Positions 1 through 8,570 of a stretch of 64,000 nucleotides of DNA are shown here, one piece after another (position 1 is the stretch's first letter; each line of letters begins with the position of its first letter). The stretch is from RYN-230 sp963837515. GTDB taxonomy: Bacteria > Actinomycetota > Actinomycetes > Streptosporangiales > Streptosporangiaceae. The stretch lies in contig CAWINT010000005.1 of the NCBI GenBank assembly GCA_963837515.1, positions 372,001-436,000 of the forward strand, written 5' to 3'. The notes beneath the pieces were generated by a model. The model was not told the origin of the DNA. It made no database searches and saw only the letters and a program-made list of their open reading frames with translations. A program made the translations under genes and the position numbers.

Positions 1-312
1 TACGACGACTCCGGGTTCAGCTGGTTCCTCTACGACGTCGGCACCTCGGTGAGCTTCTTCGAGCACCAGCCGCAGGTGCCGGGGCTGGTGGACAGCTGGC
101 TCGCCGGATACCGGCGGGCGGCCACGCTGCCCGCCGCCGACGAGGCGGAGATCTGGACCTTCATCCTGTTCCGGCGGCTGCTGCTGGTCGCCTGGATCGG
201 CTCGCACCAGGGCGCCGACATCGCCCGGCAGCTCGGCGCCGGGTACACCCGGGACAGCTGCGACCTGGCCGAGCGCTACCTCAGCGAGGCCGGCCGCCTG
301 GGCCGGGGCTGA
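1..312 (+). CDS. Phosphotransferase (APH/choline-kinase fold), 3' end only
   Basis: The frame is open from base 1 to the TGA at 310-312, so only the last 103 residues are present. They begin with YDDSGFSWFLYDVGT and include LSEAGRLGRG at the end. An aspartate-rich stretch followed by a Tyr-Asp-x-Gly segment and a helical tail is the usual C-terminal part of aminoglycoside-phosphotransferase-like small-molecule kinases. The catalytic loop lies outside the window. An SDR starts 21 bp downstream on the same strand, so the gene probably belongs to the diol dehydratase operon. Actinobacterial amino-alcohol pathways use a kinase of this family, and that is a possible role here by inference only. 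The substrate cannot be read from this fragment. Confidence 0.6.
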   Translation, partial: YDDSGFSWFLYDVGTSVSFFEHQPQVPGLVDSWLAGYRRAATLPAADEAEIWTFILFRRLLLVAWIGSHQGADIARQLGAGYTRDSCDLAERYLSEAGRLGRG

Positions 313-332
313 CGCCGACAAAGGAGAATCCC

Positions 333-1111
333 ATGTTCACTCCCATCACCGGGCGCGCGGTCGTGGTCACCGGCGCCACCCGGGGCATCGGCAAGGGCAT
401 CGCCGCCGTCTTCGCGGGGCCGGCGCCCGGGTGCTCATCACCGGCCGCGACGAGGACGCCGCCAAGGCCACCGTCGCCGAGCTGAGCGCCGGCGGCCCCG
501 AGGTGTCCTACCTGCTGGCCGACGTGGCCACCCGGGACGGCTGCGCGCGGATGGCCGAGACGGCGGCCGAGCGGCTCGGCGGCGTCAACGTGCTGTGCGC
601 CAACGCCGGGATCTTCCCGGACAAGCCACTAGCCGAGATGACCGACGCGGACATCGACACCGTGCTCGGCACCAACCTGCGCGGCTGCATCCTGTCGGTG
701 CAGGCCTGCCTGCCCGCGCTGAGCGCGTCCGGGCGCGGCCGGGTGATCCTGACCTCCTCGATCACCGGGCCGATCACCGGGTTCCCCGGCTGGGCGCACT
801 ACGGGGCGAGCAAGGCCGGGCAGCTCGGCTTCATGCGCACCGCCGCCATCGAACTGGCGCCGCGCGGCATCACCGTGAACGCGGTGCTGCCCGGCAACGT
901 CATGACCGAGGGCCTGGCCGACCTGGGGGAGGAGTACATCGCGTCGATGACCGCGAGCATCCCGCTGCGCCGTCTCGGCACGGTGGCCGAGATCGGTCAC
1001 GCGGCGCTGTTCCTGGCCACCGAGGAGGCCGCCTTCATCACCGGGCAGACCATCGTGGTGGACGGCGGCCAGGTGCTGCCCGAGTCGATGGACGCGCTGG
1101 ATGCCGGCTGA
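333..1111 (+). pseudogene. SDR-family oxidoreductase (FabG-like), one-base frameshift near the N-terminus
   Basis: ATG 333 follows a strong ribosome site (AAGGAG, 321-326). The first frame gives VVVTGATRGIGKGIA, the TGxxxGxG nucleotide-binding motif. The remaining frame (from about 419) gives VLITGRDED, LCANAGIF (NAG motif), the active-site HYGASKAG (YxxxK) and a C-terminal ITGQTIVVDGG. The two frames join if one G is restored to the G-run at 416-419. The protein would then be about 259 residues, normal for this family, and probably an NAD(P)-dependent alcohol or ketone reductase. It lies between the kinase and a GntR regulator, in the operon leading to the diol dehydratase. The break may be a real mutation or a consensus error; nothing else in the gene looks decayed. 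Confidence 0.8.
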
Positions 1112-1895
1112 CGCCGGGCGGAGTCCCGAAGAGGTGCAGCGGGTGCTGGCCGAGCGGATCTCCGCGGGGCAGCTGCGGCCCGGGCAGCGGCTCGGCGCCG
1201 AGCGGGCCCTGGCCGCCGACCTCGGGGTGAGCCGGGCCACGCTGCGCCAGGCCCTGGCGGTGCTGGCGGACAGCGGGATCGTCCGCCGGGTGCCCGGGCG
1301 CGGCGGCGGCACGTTCATCAGCAAGGGCAAGATCGAACGGGACACCTCCCGGGTGGTGGGGGTGCCCGCGCTGCTGCGCAGCCAGGGCGTGGTGGCCGGC
1401 ACCCGGGTGATCAGCGCCGGGCTGGCCCCGGCCGAGGACCCGGTGGCCCGGGCGCTCCGGATCAGCCGGGGCGACCTGGTGATCGACCTGCTGCGGATCC
1501 GGCTCGCGGACGGCAGCCCGCTGGCCGTGGAGCACGCCCGGTTCCCCGCCGACCGGTTCGGCGGCCTGCTGGAGCTGCCGCTCGGCGGCTCGGTGTACGA
1601 GCTGCTCGCCGGGCACTTCGCCACTCAGCCGGCCGAGGCGGTGGAGCGGATCGAGGTGGTCACCGCGTCCGCCGACGAGGCGGCCGTGCTGGACGTGCCT
1701 GCGGGCGCGCCGCTGCTGGCCATCACCCGGACCACGCTGGACACCGAGGGGGAGCCGTTCGAGTACTCCTACGACCTGTTCCGCGGCGACCGGACCCGGA
1801 TCGTGGTCCGTACCCCGGGCGCGGACCGGGCGGTGCCGGGGACGCGTACCGGGGCGGCCGGCGGGCGGGTCATCGAGCTGCGGCCGCCGGGCTGA
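1101..1895 (+). CDS. GntR/HutC-family transcriptional regulator with UTRA domain
   Basis: This is a 264-residue protein. Residues about 8-75 form a GntR winged helix-turn-helix with LGVSRATLRQALAVLADSGIVRRVPGRGG... as the recognition region. Residues about 90-250 match a UTRA effector domain (VIDLLRIRLADGSPLAVE, LLAITRTTLDTEGEPFEYS). The ATG at 1101 overlaps the end of the preceding SDR by 11 bases, and the dehydratase starts 57 bp downstream, so it is probably the local regulator of this operon. UTRA domains bind small molecules; a pathway diol or amino alcohol is a reasonable inferred ligand. No operator could be identified. Confidence 0.85.
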   Translation: MPADAGRSPEEVQRVLAERISAGQLRPGQRLGAERALAADLGVSRATLRQALAVLADSGIVRRVPGRGGGTFISKGKIERDTSRVVGVPALLRSQGVVAGTRVISAGLAPAEDPVARALRISRGDLVIDLLRIRLADGSPLAVEHARFPADRFGGLLELPLGGSVYELLAGHFATQPAEAVERIEVVTASADEAAVLDVPAGAPLLAITRTTLDTEGEPFEYSYDLFRGDRTRIVVRTPGADRAVPGTRTGAAGGRVIELRPPG

Positions 1896-1952
1896 GGAGG
1901 CCGCCGGGCTGAAGCCGGCCCGGCGATAACAGCAAGAGGCAGGGGAGCAGAG

Positions 1953-4208
1953 GTGGCTGAGGCAGACGGCGGCCGGCCGGTGGGCCGGGTCCGGTTCATG
2001 GACGCGCAGCGGGTCAACCTGGACGGCTTCGCCGTCGAGGATCCGGGCCTGGGCCTGGTCGCGCTGCGCTCCCCGGGCGACCCGGAACCGGGGCTGGTGA
2101 TCAGCGACGGGCGGGTCACCACGCTGGATGGAACCCGGGAGCCGGACTTCGATTCGATCGACGTCTACATCGCCCGGCACGGTATCGACCTGGCCGTGGC
2201 GGAGGAGGCCATGAGCCTGCCGGACGCCGAGTTCGCCCGGCGGCTGGTCCGCCCGGATGTGCCGCGCGCGGACGTACTCCGGCTGTCCGCCGGGGCCACC
2301 CCGGCCAAGCTGGCCCGGGTGCTGGCCCTGCTGCGGCCCGCCGAGCTGGTGCTGGCCATGACCAAGCTGCGCGGCCGCCGCACCCCCAGCAACCAGGCGC
2401 ACGTGACCAACCGGCTGGATGACCCGCTGCTGCTGGCCGCGGACGCGGCCACCGCCGCCGCGTTCGGCTTCCGGGAGATCGAGACGACGGTCCCGGTGCT
2501 GGCGGACGCGCCCAGCAACGCGGTGGCCTGCCTCATCGGGGCGTCGGTGGCCTCGCCCGGGGTGCTCATCCAGTGCTCGGTGGAGGAGGCGCTGGAGCTC
2601 GAGCTGGGCATGCGCGGGCTCACCTCCTACGCGGAGACCGTGTCGCTGTACGGCACCGAGCAGGTGTTCACCGACGGCGACGACACGCCGTGGTCCAAGG
2701 CCTTCCTCACCTCCGCGTACGCCTCGCGGGGGATGAAGATGCGGGTGTCGTCCGGGGCCGGGGCCGAGGTGCTGATGGCCGGGGCGGAGCAGAAGTCCAT
2801 GCTCTACCTGGAAGCCCGGTGCGTGGCGCTGGCCCGGGCCATCGGCGCCCAGGGCGTGCAGAACGGCGGCATCGACGGGGCCAGCGTGGCCGCCTCGGTG
2901 CCGGGCGGGCTGCGCGAGCTGATGGCCGAGAACGTCATGGCGATGATGCGCGGCCTGGAGTCCTGCTCCGGGAACGACGCGCTGATGAGCGAGTCGGACA
3001 TGCGCCGCACGTCCCGGACGCTGCCGATCGCGCTGGCCGGCTCGGACTTCGTGTTCAGCGGGTTCGGCAGTATCCAGCGTTACGACAACATGTTCGGCCC
3101 GAGCAACTTCAACGCCGAGGACATCGACGACTTCCTGGCCATGCAGCGGGACTGGGGGATCGACGGCGGGCTGCGCACCGTCGCCCCGCCACGGATCGCC
3201 GCCCTGCGCCGCGCGGCCGCGCAGGCCTGCCGGGCCGTCTACCAGTACCTGGGGCTGGCCGACTTCAGTGACGAGCAGGTCGAGCGGGCGGTGGACGCGG
3301 CCGGGTCCAAGGATCTGGGCGAGACCGACACGCTGGCCGTGGTCGCCGCCGCGCGGGCCATCCGGGACGGCGGGCTCACCGTGGTGGACATCGTCGCGGC
3401 GCTGGACGAGACCGGGTACGAGGAGGCGGCGGAGCAAATCATGGCGATGACCGCGGCCCGGCTGTGCGGCGATTACCTGCAGACCGCGGCCATCTTCGGC
3501 GAGGACCTGCGGGTGCTGTCGGCGGTGACCGACCCCAACGACTACGCCGGCCCAGGCACCGGGTACGAGCCCGGCCCCGCCCGGCAGGCCGAGATCGACG
3601 CGATCCGGCAGGCCCGCGGGGTGGCGGACCTGCGGGCCGAGCAGGCCCGCGCGGCGACGGCGCTGCTCGCGGCGGTCGGCCCGGCCCGGCCCGGGCACGA
3701 TGCGCGGGACGTGGTCATCGGGGTGTCGCCCGCGGTGGGCCGGGACGTGTGGCGCACGCTGTCCGGGCTGACCGTGCCCGAGGTGCTCGGCGAGCTGCTG
3801 GCCGGGCTGGAGGAAGAGGGCTGCTCCGGCCGGGTGGTCCGGTTCGGCGACACGGTGGACCTGGGCCGGATCGGGCTGGCCGCGGCGCGGCTGGCCGGGT
3901 CCGGGATCGGCGTCGGGCTGCAGGGCAAGGGCACCGCGCTGATCCACCGCCGGGACCTGGCCCCGCTGGCCAACCTGGAGCTGTACTCGGTCGCCCCGTC
4001 GGTCACCCGGGAGCTGTACCGGCTGCTCGGCGCGAACGCCGCCCGGCACGCCAAGGGGGCCACTCCCGACCCGGCCCGCAACCCGTACAGCGACGAGGCC
4101 ATCGAGGCGCGCTACCACACCACGGTGATCGCGCTGATGGTCCTGGAGCGAGCCTGGGTGCGGCCGGACGCGGTCCCGGAGGAGCTGTCCCGTGAGGGGC
4201 TCCAGTGA
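1953..4208 (+). CDS. pduCD: B12-dependent diol/glycerol dehydratase, fused large and medium subunits
   Basis: This 751-residue protein joins two subunits that are separate in the enterobacterial enzyme. Residues about 1-550 align by eye with PduC: VNLDGF near the N-terminus, RRTPSNQAHVTN (H150 matching the active-site His), IETTVPVLADAPSNA (E177 matching the catalytic Glu), VFTDGDDTPWSKAFL, KSMLYLEARC and VLSAVTDPNDYAGPGTGY. Residues about 585-751 align with PduD: DVVIGVSPAVGRDVWRTLSGL, RVVRFGDT, GSGIGVGLQGKGTALIHRRDL and NLELYSVAP. The enzyme converts 1,2-diols or glycerol to aldehydes by an adenosylcobalamin radical mechanism. The start is GTG 1953 after AGGGGAG. It lacks the N-terminal encapsulation-like extension of the separate medium subunit. 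It is coupled by a GTGA overlap to the small subunit. Substrate preference is not predictable from these motifs. Confidence 0.93.
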   Translation: MAEADGGRPVGRVRFMDAQRVNLDGFAVEDPGLGLVALRSPGDPEPGLVISDGRVTTLDGTREPDFDSIDVYIARHGIDLAVAEEAMSLPDAEFARRLVRPDVPRADVLRLSAGATPAKLARVLALLRPAELVLAMTKLRGRRTPSNQAHVTNRLDDPLLLAADAATAAAFGFREIETTVPVLADAPSNAVACLIGASVASPGVLIQCSVEEALELELGMRGLTSYAETVSLYGTEQVFTDGDDTPWSKAFLTSAYASRGMKMRVSSGAGAEVLMAGAEQKSMLYLEARCVALARAIGAQGVQNGGIDGASVAASVPGGLRELMAENVMAMMRGLESCSGNDALMSESDMRRTSRTLPIALAGSDFVFSGFGSIQRYDNMFGPSNFNAEDIDDFLAMQRDWGIDGGLRTVAPPRIAALRRAAAQACRAVYQYLGLADFSDEQVERAVDAAGSKDLGETDTLAVVAAARAIRDGGLTVVDIVAALDETGYEEAAEQIMAMTAARLCGDYLQTAAIFGEDLRVLSAVTDPNDYAGPGTGYEPGPARQAEIDAIRQARGVADLRAEQARAATALLAAVGPARPGHDARDVVIGVSPAVGRDVWRTLSGLTVPEVLGELLAGLEEEGCSGRVVRFGDTVDLGRIGLAAARLAGSGIGVGLQGKGTALIHRRDLAPLANLELYSVAPSVTRELYRLLGANAARHAKGATPDPARNPYSDEAIEARYHTTVIALMVLERAWVRPDAVPEELSREGLQ

Positions 4209-4576
4209 GCGGGGGTGAAGGGGTGCGCGGGCTGTCCGGGCGGCCGGTGTCCGAGCTGACCCTGGACGCGGTCCGGCGGGGCGAGATCCGGCTGCCCGAC
4301 CTGCGGATCCACCCGGCCGCGCTGGAACGCCAGGCCCAGGTGGCCCAGGCGCACGGCAACCCGCAGCTGGCCGAGAACCTGCGCCGGGCGGCGGAGCTGA
4401 CCGGGCTGGGCGACGACGAGGTGCTGTCCATCTACGACGCGCTGCGGCCCGGCCGGGCCACGGCCGCCGGCCTGGAGGCGCTGGCCGCCTCGCTGGCCGG
4501 GCGGGGCCTGCCCCGGTGCGCCGCCCTGGTGGCGGAGGCGGCCGAGGTCTACACCCGCCGCAGTCTCACCGCATGA
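4205..4576 (+). CDS. pduE: Diol/glycerol dehydratase small (gamma) subunit
   Basis: This 123-residue protein matches the core of PduE/DhaE: LTLDAVRRGEIRLPDLRI, ALERQAQVAQAHGNPQLAEN, RRAAELTGLGDDEVLSIYDA and LRPGRATAAGLEAL. Separate small subunits are usually about 140-170 residues; the missing part is the variable N-terminal extension that targets the enzyme to microcompartments in enterobacteria. GTG 4205 overlaps the stop of the fused subunit (GTGA), and its own stop overlaps the reactivase start (ATGA at 4573-4576). The three products are therefore probably translated together and in fixed ratio. Confidence 0.9.
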   Translation: MSGGEGVRGLSGRPVSELTLDAVRRGEIRLPDLRIHPAALERQAQVAQAHGNPQLAENLRRAAELTGLGDDEVLSIYDALRPGRATAAGLEALAASLAGRGLPRCAALVAEAAEVYTRRSLTA

Positions 4577-6318
4577 CCCTGGTCGCGGGGGTGGATATCG
4601 GGAACGCGACGACCGAGATCGTGGTGCTCGACGGCGGGCGGCTGGTGAGCGCCGACCGGTTGCCGACCCGGGGCCGCAAGGGTCAGCCGGACTCGCTGGC
4701 CGGCGCGGCCGCCCTGGTCCGCCGGGTGGAACGGCGGCTCGGCACGCGGATCGCCGAAGTCAGCATCGCGCCGCTCCGGGCGGTCAGCACGGCCACCGTG
4801 ACCGTCCCGGCCCGGCCGCCGGCCACCGGGCGGCTGCGGGTGCTGGCCGCGGGGGCGGACACCCCGGGTGGGGCCGGCAGTTGCGTGGGCGTGCCGTTCT
4901 GGCTGGACCGGGACGCGCCTGGGGGGCAGCGGCCGCCGGGTGACGACGCGCTGGCTTGGATCGCGCTGGTTCCCGGGGCCGTGGGCTACGCGGCGGCGGC
5001 GCACCGGCTCCGGGAACTGCGGGCGGGCGGCCTCGGCCTGGGCGCGGTGCTGGCCGCCGGGGACGAGGGAGTGCTCATCAGCAACCGGCTGGCGGATCCG
5101 CTGCCCGTGCTGGACCAGGTGGACCTGGCCGCCGCGGCGGCCTGCGCCCGGCTGGCCGTGGAGGTCCGGCCGCCGGGCCAGCCGCTGACCGCGCTCACCG
5201 ACCCGGTGGCGCTGGCGGCGGCGCTGCGGCTCGGCACGCCGGAAGCCGGTGACGCGGCGGCCGTGGCCCGCTCGCTGCTCGACTATTCCAACGCGGTCAT
5301 CGGGGTGGCCGGGACCGCCTCGGGGGGAACGGCGGAGCCCGGGCGGCGCTCGCTGGTGGCCGGGCCGGCTGGCTCCGTACCGGACATGGCGGGCGCTGAG
5401 CCGTGGGTGCTGGCCGGCGGCCGCCCCGTCCCGCTCCGGGTGGGCTGCGCGCAGGCCGCCGGGTGGCCGGTGGGCCACGTCACGGCGCTCGGCCCCACGA
5501 CCGCGGACGAGCAGCTGGCCGACCTGTTCGCGGTGGACCTGGCCGCGGTGGCCGAGATCGCCACCGCCCGCCGGGGCAGCACCGGCCGGGCGGTGCTGGT
5601 CGCCTCGCTCGGCCCGCTCAGCCCGGGCACCGACCAGGCGGCCGCGCTCGGCGAGCGGCTGGACCGCCCGGTGCGCTGCCGGATCAGCGAGCCGTCCGCC
5701 GCCCGGCTCGGGGCGGCCACCACGCCGGGCGCGCGGGACGACGCCGTGGTGGTGGACGTCGGCGCGGGCACCATCGACGTGATCGCCCCGGACGGGGAGG
5801 TCGTGGCGGCCGGGGCGGGGGAGCTGCTGACCGCGGCCGTGGCCGAGACGCTGGGCCTGCCGCGGGCCGCCGCGGACTGGGTTAAGCGCGGCCCGTGCGT
5901 CCGGGTCGAGGGCACCCAGCACTTCGTGGCCGAGGACGGCCGCCGCGGCTTCCTGGACTGCCCGGCCGACCCGGCGGCGGCGGGCCTGCTGGCCGTGCCC
6001 GGGCCGGCTGGGCTGCTGCCGTTCGACCGGGGGCACAGCCCGGCCGAGTGGCGCGCAATCCGGCTCCGGCTGAAGGAGGCGGTGCTCGCGGCCAACCTGC
6101 TCCGCGCGGTCCGCACCCTCGGCCGGGAACTGCGGCAGGTCATCATCGTCGGCGGCCCGGCCGGTGACGACGAGCTGATCGGCGTGCTGCTGCGCGCGCT
6201 GCCGGACGGCATCGCGGTCGGCCGCGGGAACGTGGGCGGCTCCCTGCCCGGCCCGGCCGCCGGGCACCGGCACGCCGCCGCGCTGGGCCTAGCGCTGGCC
6301 GCCCGGGCCGGAGCCTGA
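4573..6318 (+). CDS. ddrA: Diol dehydratase reactivating factor, large subunit
   Basis: This 581-residue protein is of the DdrA/PduG type. AGVDIGNATTEIVVLDGG at the N-terminus and VVVDVGAGTIDVIAPDGEV near residue 395 are the two phosphate-binding motifs of the actin/Hsp70 ATPase fold; QVIIVGGPAGDDELIG near the C-terminus is the adenosine motif. The family releases damaged cobalamin from inactivated dehydratase at the cost of ATP. I chose ATG 4573 because it gives the conserved N-terminus and overlaps the previous stop; an in-frame extension upstream is only antisense-like sequence. No gene for the small reactivase subunit (DdrB/PduH) follows, although enterobacterial reactivases are heteromers. 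Confidence 0.9.
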   Translation: MTLVAGVDIGNATTEIVVLDGGRLVSADRLPTRGRKGQPDSLAGAAALVRRVERRLGTRIAEVSIAPLRAVSTATVTVPARPPATGRLRVLAAGADTPGGAGSCVGVPFWLDRDAPGGQRPPGDDALAWIALVPGAVGYAAAAHRLRELRAGGLGLGAVLAAGDEGVLISNRLADPLPVLDQVDLAAAAACARLAVEVRPPGQPLTALTDPVALAAALRLGTPEAGDAAAVARSLLDYSNAVIGVAGTASGGTAEPGRRSLVAGPAGSVPDMAGAEPWVLAGGRPVPLRVGCAQAAGWPVGHVTALGPTTADEQLADLFAVDLAAVAEIATARRGSTGRAVLVASLGPLSPGTDQAAALGERLDRPVRCRISEPSAARLGAATTPGARDDAVVVDVGAGTIDVIAPDGEVVAAGAGELLTAAVAETLGLPRAAADWVKRGPCVRVEGTQHFVAEDGRRGFLDCPADPAAAGLLAVPGPAGLLPFDRGHSPAEWRAIRLRLKEAVLAANLLRAVRTLGRELRQVIIVGGPAGDDELIGVLLRALPDGIAVGRGNVGGSLPGPAAGHRHAAALGLALAARAGA

Positions 6319-6330
6319 GCGGAAAGGAAC

Positions 6331-6891
6331 ATGCCCGTGGCTCGCGTTCTCATCACCGGATCGTCGGCCGGGCTCGGCCTGATGGCCGGGCAGCTGCTGG
6401 CCGGGGACGGCCACCAGGTGGTGCTGCACGCCCGTAACGCGGAGCGGGCCGCGGACACCCGGGCCGCGTTCCCCGCCGCCGGGCAGGTGCTGGCCGCCGA
6501 CCTGTCCACCGTCGCGGGTATCCGCAAGCTGGCCGGCCAGGCCAATGAGCTGGGCCGGTTCGACGCGGTCATCCACAACGCCGGGGTCGGCTACCGGGAA
6601 CCGCGCCGGATCCAGACCGTCAACGGCCTGTGCCTGGTCTTCGCGGTCAACGTGCTGGCGCCCTACCTGCTCACCGCGCTGCTGGAGCGGCCGGCCCGGC
6701 TGGTCTACCTCAGTTCCGGGATGCACCGCGGCGGCCACCCGGACCTGGCCGACCCGCAATGGGTGGGCCGGCCCTGGAACGGCTCGCAGGCCTACGCCGA
6801 TGCCAAGCTCTTCGACGTCGTGCTGGCGTTCGCGGTGGCCCGGCGGCGTCATCAGGGCCGTGCTGCATCCGTAGCGCGCCGTAGGGCATGA
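6331..6891 (+). pseudogene. SDR-family oxidoreductase, C-terminally truncated
   Basis: The ORF starts at ATG 6331 after GGAAAGGA, 12 bp behind the reactivase. It has the Rossmann motif LITGSSAGLGLMAG, the FDAVIHNAG segment, VYLSSGMHRGG and the active-site AYADAKL (YxxxK). Normal members continue another 60 or so residues with an SNALEPGW-like segment. Here the family resemblance ends after LAFAVARR, and the frame closes after 15 unrelated residues at 6891. No frame downstream restores the missing part, so this is a truncation and not a simple frameshift. Without the C-terminal helix and substrate loop it is probably inactive. It was probably the last gene of the operon. Confidence 0.7.
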
Positions 6892-6943
6892 CCGCACCCA
6901 ACGCCGGCGCTCCAGGAATGGCGCGGGGTCACGGCTGCCCGCT

Positions 6944-7807
6944 TCAGCCATGGTCCAGGCCGAGGATGCGGGCGGCGTTGTCGCGGAGCACGGCGGCGGC
7001 CACGTCGCCGGGCAGCCCCAGGCTGTCCACTTCGTCCAGGCAGCGTTCCGGGGTGAGGAACGGGAAGTCGCTGCCCCACAGGAACTGGCCGCGCAGCCGC
7101 CCGGACAGCTCACGGATCACCTCGGGCGGCACCCGCCGCGGGGACCAGCCGGAGATGTCGGCGTAGACGTTGGTCTTGTGCAGCGCGATGGCCATCAGGT
7201 CCTGGTGCCACGGCCAGCCGAAGTGCGCCGCCACCACGGTCAGGCCCGGGTGCGCGGCGGCCACCGGGTCCAGCTTCAGCGGGTGCGCGTAGTCGATCCG
7301 GATGCCCTGGCCGCCGGGCTGGCGGGCGCCGATGCCGCTGGTCCCGGTGTGGAACAGGGCGAGTAGGCCGTGCTCGGCGCAGGCGGCGAAGATCGGCCAG
7401 TAGGCCGGGTCGTCCGGGGCGAACGCCTGCAGCGAGGGATGGAACTTGACCCCGCGCAGCCCGAGCGCGGCGATATTGGCCACCTCGGCGACGGCCGCCG
7501 CCCCCTTGTGCGGGTCGACGGAGCCCAGCCCGGTGAAGGCATCCGGGTACTGACGGCAGGCCTGCGCGACGGTTTCGTTGGGTACTCGCGGGCGGCCGGT
7601 CGCGGTCTCGGCGTCCCACGCCAGCAGGACCGCCCGCACCCCGAGCCCCCGGTAGCGGTCCGCCAGCGCGGCCAGCGAGCCGCGCTGCACCGGGGACCTG
7701 AAGTAAGCCTCGGCCGCCGCCAGGTAGCCGGCCATGCTGCCGTCCAGCCAGTCCGGCGTGGGCAGGTGCACGTGGAAGTCGATCGCGCGGACCGGCGGCT
7801 GCGTCAT
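6944..7807 (-). CDS. Amidohydrolase-2-type metal-dependent hydrolase
   Basis: This is a 287-residue TIM-barrel hydrolase. Near the N-terminus it has IDFHVHLPTP (the HxH metal motif), then GLRGVKFHPSL, LLALFHTGTSG, TVVAAHFGWPW and near the end FLWGSDFPFLTPERCL, where the Asp is the conserved catalytic or metal residue. Such proteins hydrolyse or decarboxylate small cyclic or aromatic acids. It runs convergent to the truncated SDR and has no same-strand partner, so the substrate cannot be inferred. No signal peptide is visible; it is cytoplasmic. Confidence 0.8.
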   Translation of the reverse strand: MTQPPVRAIDFHVHLPTPDWLDGSMAGYLAAAEAYFRSPVQRGSLAALADRYRGLGVRAVLLAWDAETATGRPRVPNETVAQACRQYPDAFTGLGSVDPHKGAAAVAEVANIAALGLRGVKFHPSLQAFAPDDPAYWPIFAACAEHGLLALFHTGTSGIGARQPGGQGIRIDYAHPLKLDPVAAAHPGLTVVAAHFGWPWHQDLMAIALHKTNVYADISGWSPRRVPPEVIRELSGRLRGQFLWGSDFPFLTPERCLDEVDSLGLPGDVAAAVLRDNAARILGLDHG

Positions 7808-7931
7808 CAGTCCCTCCCCGGTGAGCCCGGATCCAGCCAGACCCGACCCTACCGGGACCGGGCCGTTTGGATCGGGTTAGGAGGTACTTCGCCCGCTGGC
7901 CGGCGGGCGGGCGGCGTGTTTCGACGAGAGT

Positions 7932-8260
7932 ATGGAGCGAGCGCCCAGCTCACCCGGGTGCTGGGGCTGCGGTCCTGCCGCTGGCAGTACGGCGTGGCCG
8001 GGCTGGGCCAGCCCGCCCGGCTGCTGCGTGGCGGCGACCTGGTGGCCGATCAGCACCGGGTGGATGTGGCCGCCGAGGGGCTGCCGCCGGGCCGCGACAT
8101 CGAGTTGCTGGTGGAGAGCGGCGGCGTGTTCCACGGCCGGTTCCTGATGACCCCCGCCCCGGACGCCCGGCCCACCCAGGAGCAGCGGCTGGTCGCCGTG
8201 GCCCTGGCCGACCAGGTCGGCTCAGCGCTGGCTGGAACCCACCCAGCGGACCGCAGCTAG
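7932..8260 (+). pseudogene. Orphan C-terminal fragment of an unidentified actinobacterial protein
   Basis: The frame ending in TAG at 8258-8260 reads VLGLRSCRWQYGVAGLG, then DQHRVDVAAEGLPPGRDIEL, LVESGGVFHGRFLMTPAPD and LVAVALADQVGSAL. I recognise this as the kind of segment that ends larger actinobacterial sensor-like proteins (possibly KdpD/DUF4118-type), but I cannot name it firmly. No start codon with a ribosome site opens this frame: the AGGAGG at 7879-7884 has no start at a workable distance. It is therefore probably a remnant. A hairpin directly follows the stop. Confidence 0.4.
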
Positions 8261-8283
8261 CCCGGGGGGTCGTCCCCCCCGGG
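8261..8283. repeat. GC-rich hairpin repeat, copy 1
   Basis: A 9-bp stem (CCCGGGGGG pairing with CCCCCCGGG) closes on a TCGT-containing loop, immediately after the stop of the fragment. It could act as a terminator. Near-identical cores recur at 16415-16445, 48592-48612 (inverted) and 34104-34130. Confidence 0.6.
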
Positions 8284-8285
8284 CC

Positions 8286-8558
8286 GGCCAGAGCCTCCCA
8301 GACGCGCCGGGGGGTGGCGGGCATGCCGATGTGCCGCACGCCGAGGTGGCTGAGCGCCTCCACCACCGCATTCTGCACCGCCGGGGTGGCCCCGATCGTG
8401 CCCGCCTCCCCGATGCCCTTCGCGCCGAGCGGGTCGTGGCTGGTCGGCGTGGCCATGTCGGCCAGCGCGGTACTCGGCAGCTCGGCCGTCGAGGGAAACG
8501 CGTAATCGGCGGACGTCGCCGTCAGCGGGTTGCCGTCGGCGTCGAAGCGGGTGCCTTG
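8286..8558 (-). pseudogene. Fragment of xanthine/CO-dehydrogenase-family molybdopterin subunit (CoxL-like C-terminus)
   Basis: Read on the minus strand the sequence gives RFDADGNPLTATSADYAFPS, then LADMATPTSHDPLGAKGIGE, AGTIGATPAVQNAVVEAL and GVRHIGMPATPRRVWEAL. This is the highly conserved C-terminal 90 residues of the large molybdopterin-binding subunit of xanthine-dehydrogenase-family enzymes, including the GEAGTIGATPA segment that carries the catalytic Glu. The other 700 or so residues are absent: upstream of the fragment lies a long hairpin and then the plus-strand phosphorylase region. It is a deletion remnant, not a functional gene. Confidence 0.75.
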
Positions 8559-8570
8559 TAAGTTACATCG

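Noticed and set aside
1038..4118. Open frame of more than 1,000 codons on the minus strand opposite the diol dehydratase
   Set aside because: It is antisense to a clearly conserved gene, has extreme Arg/Gly/His/Gln composition and no family motif; such shadows are expected at 73% GC.
1953..6318. Bacterial microcompartment locus
   Set aside because: No shell-protein genes (BMC or pentamer domains) are present in the window, although the enzyme family is often encapsulated.
6846..6943. A missing C-terminal part of the second SDR in another frame
   Set aside because: None of the three plus-strand frames encodes the expected SNALEPGW-like segment, so this is truncation and not a frameshift.
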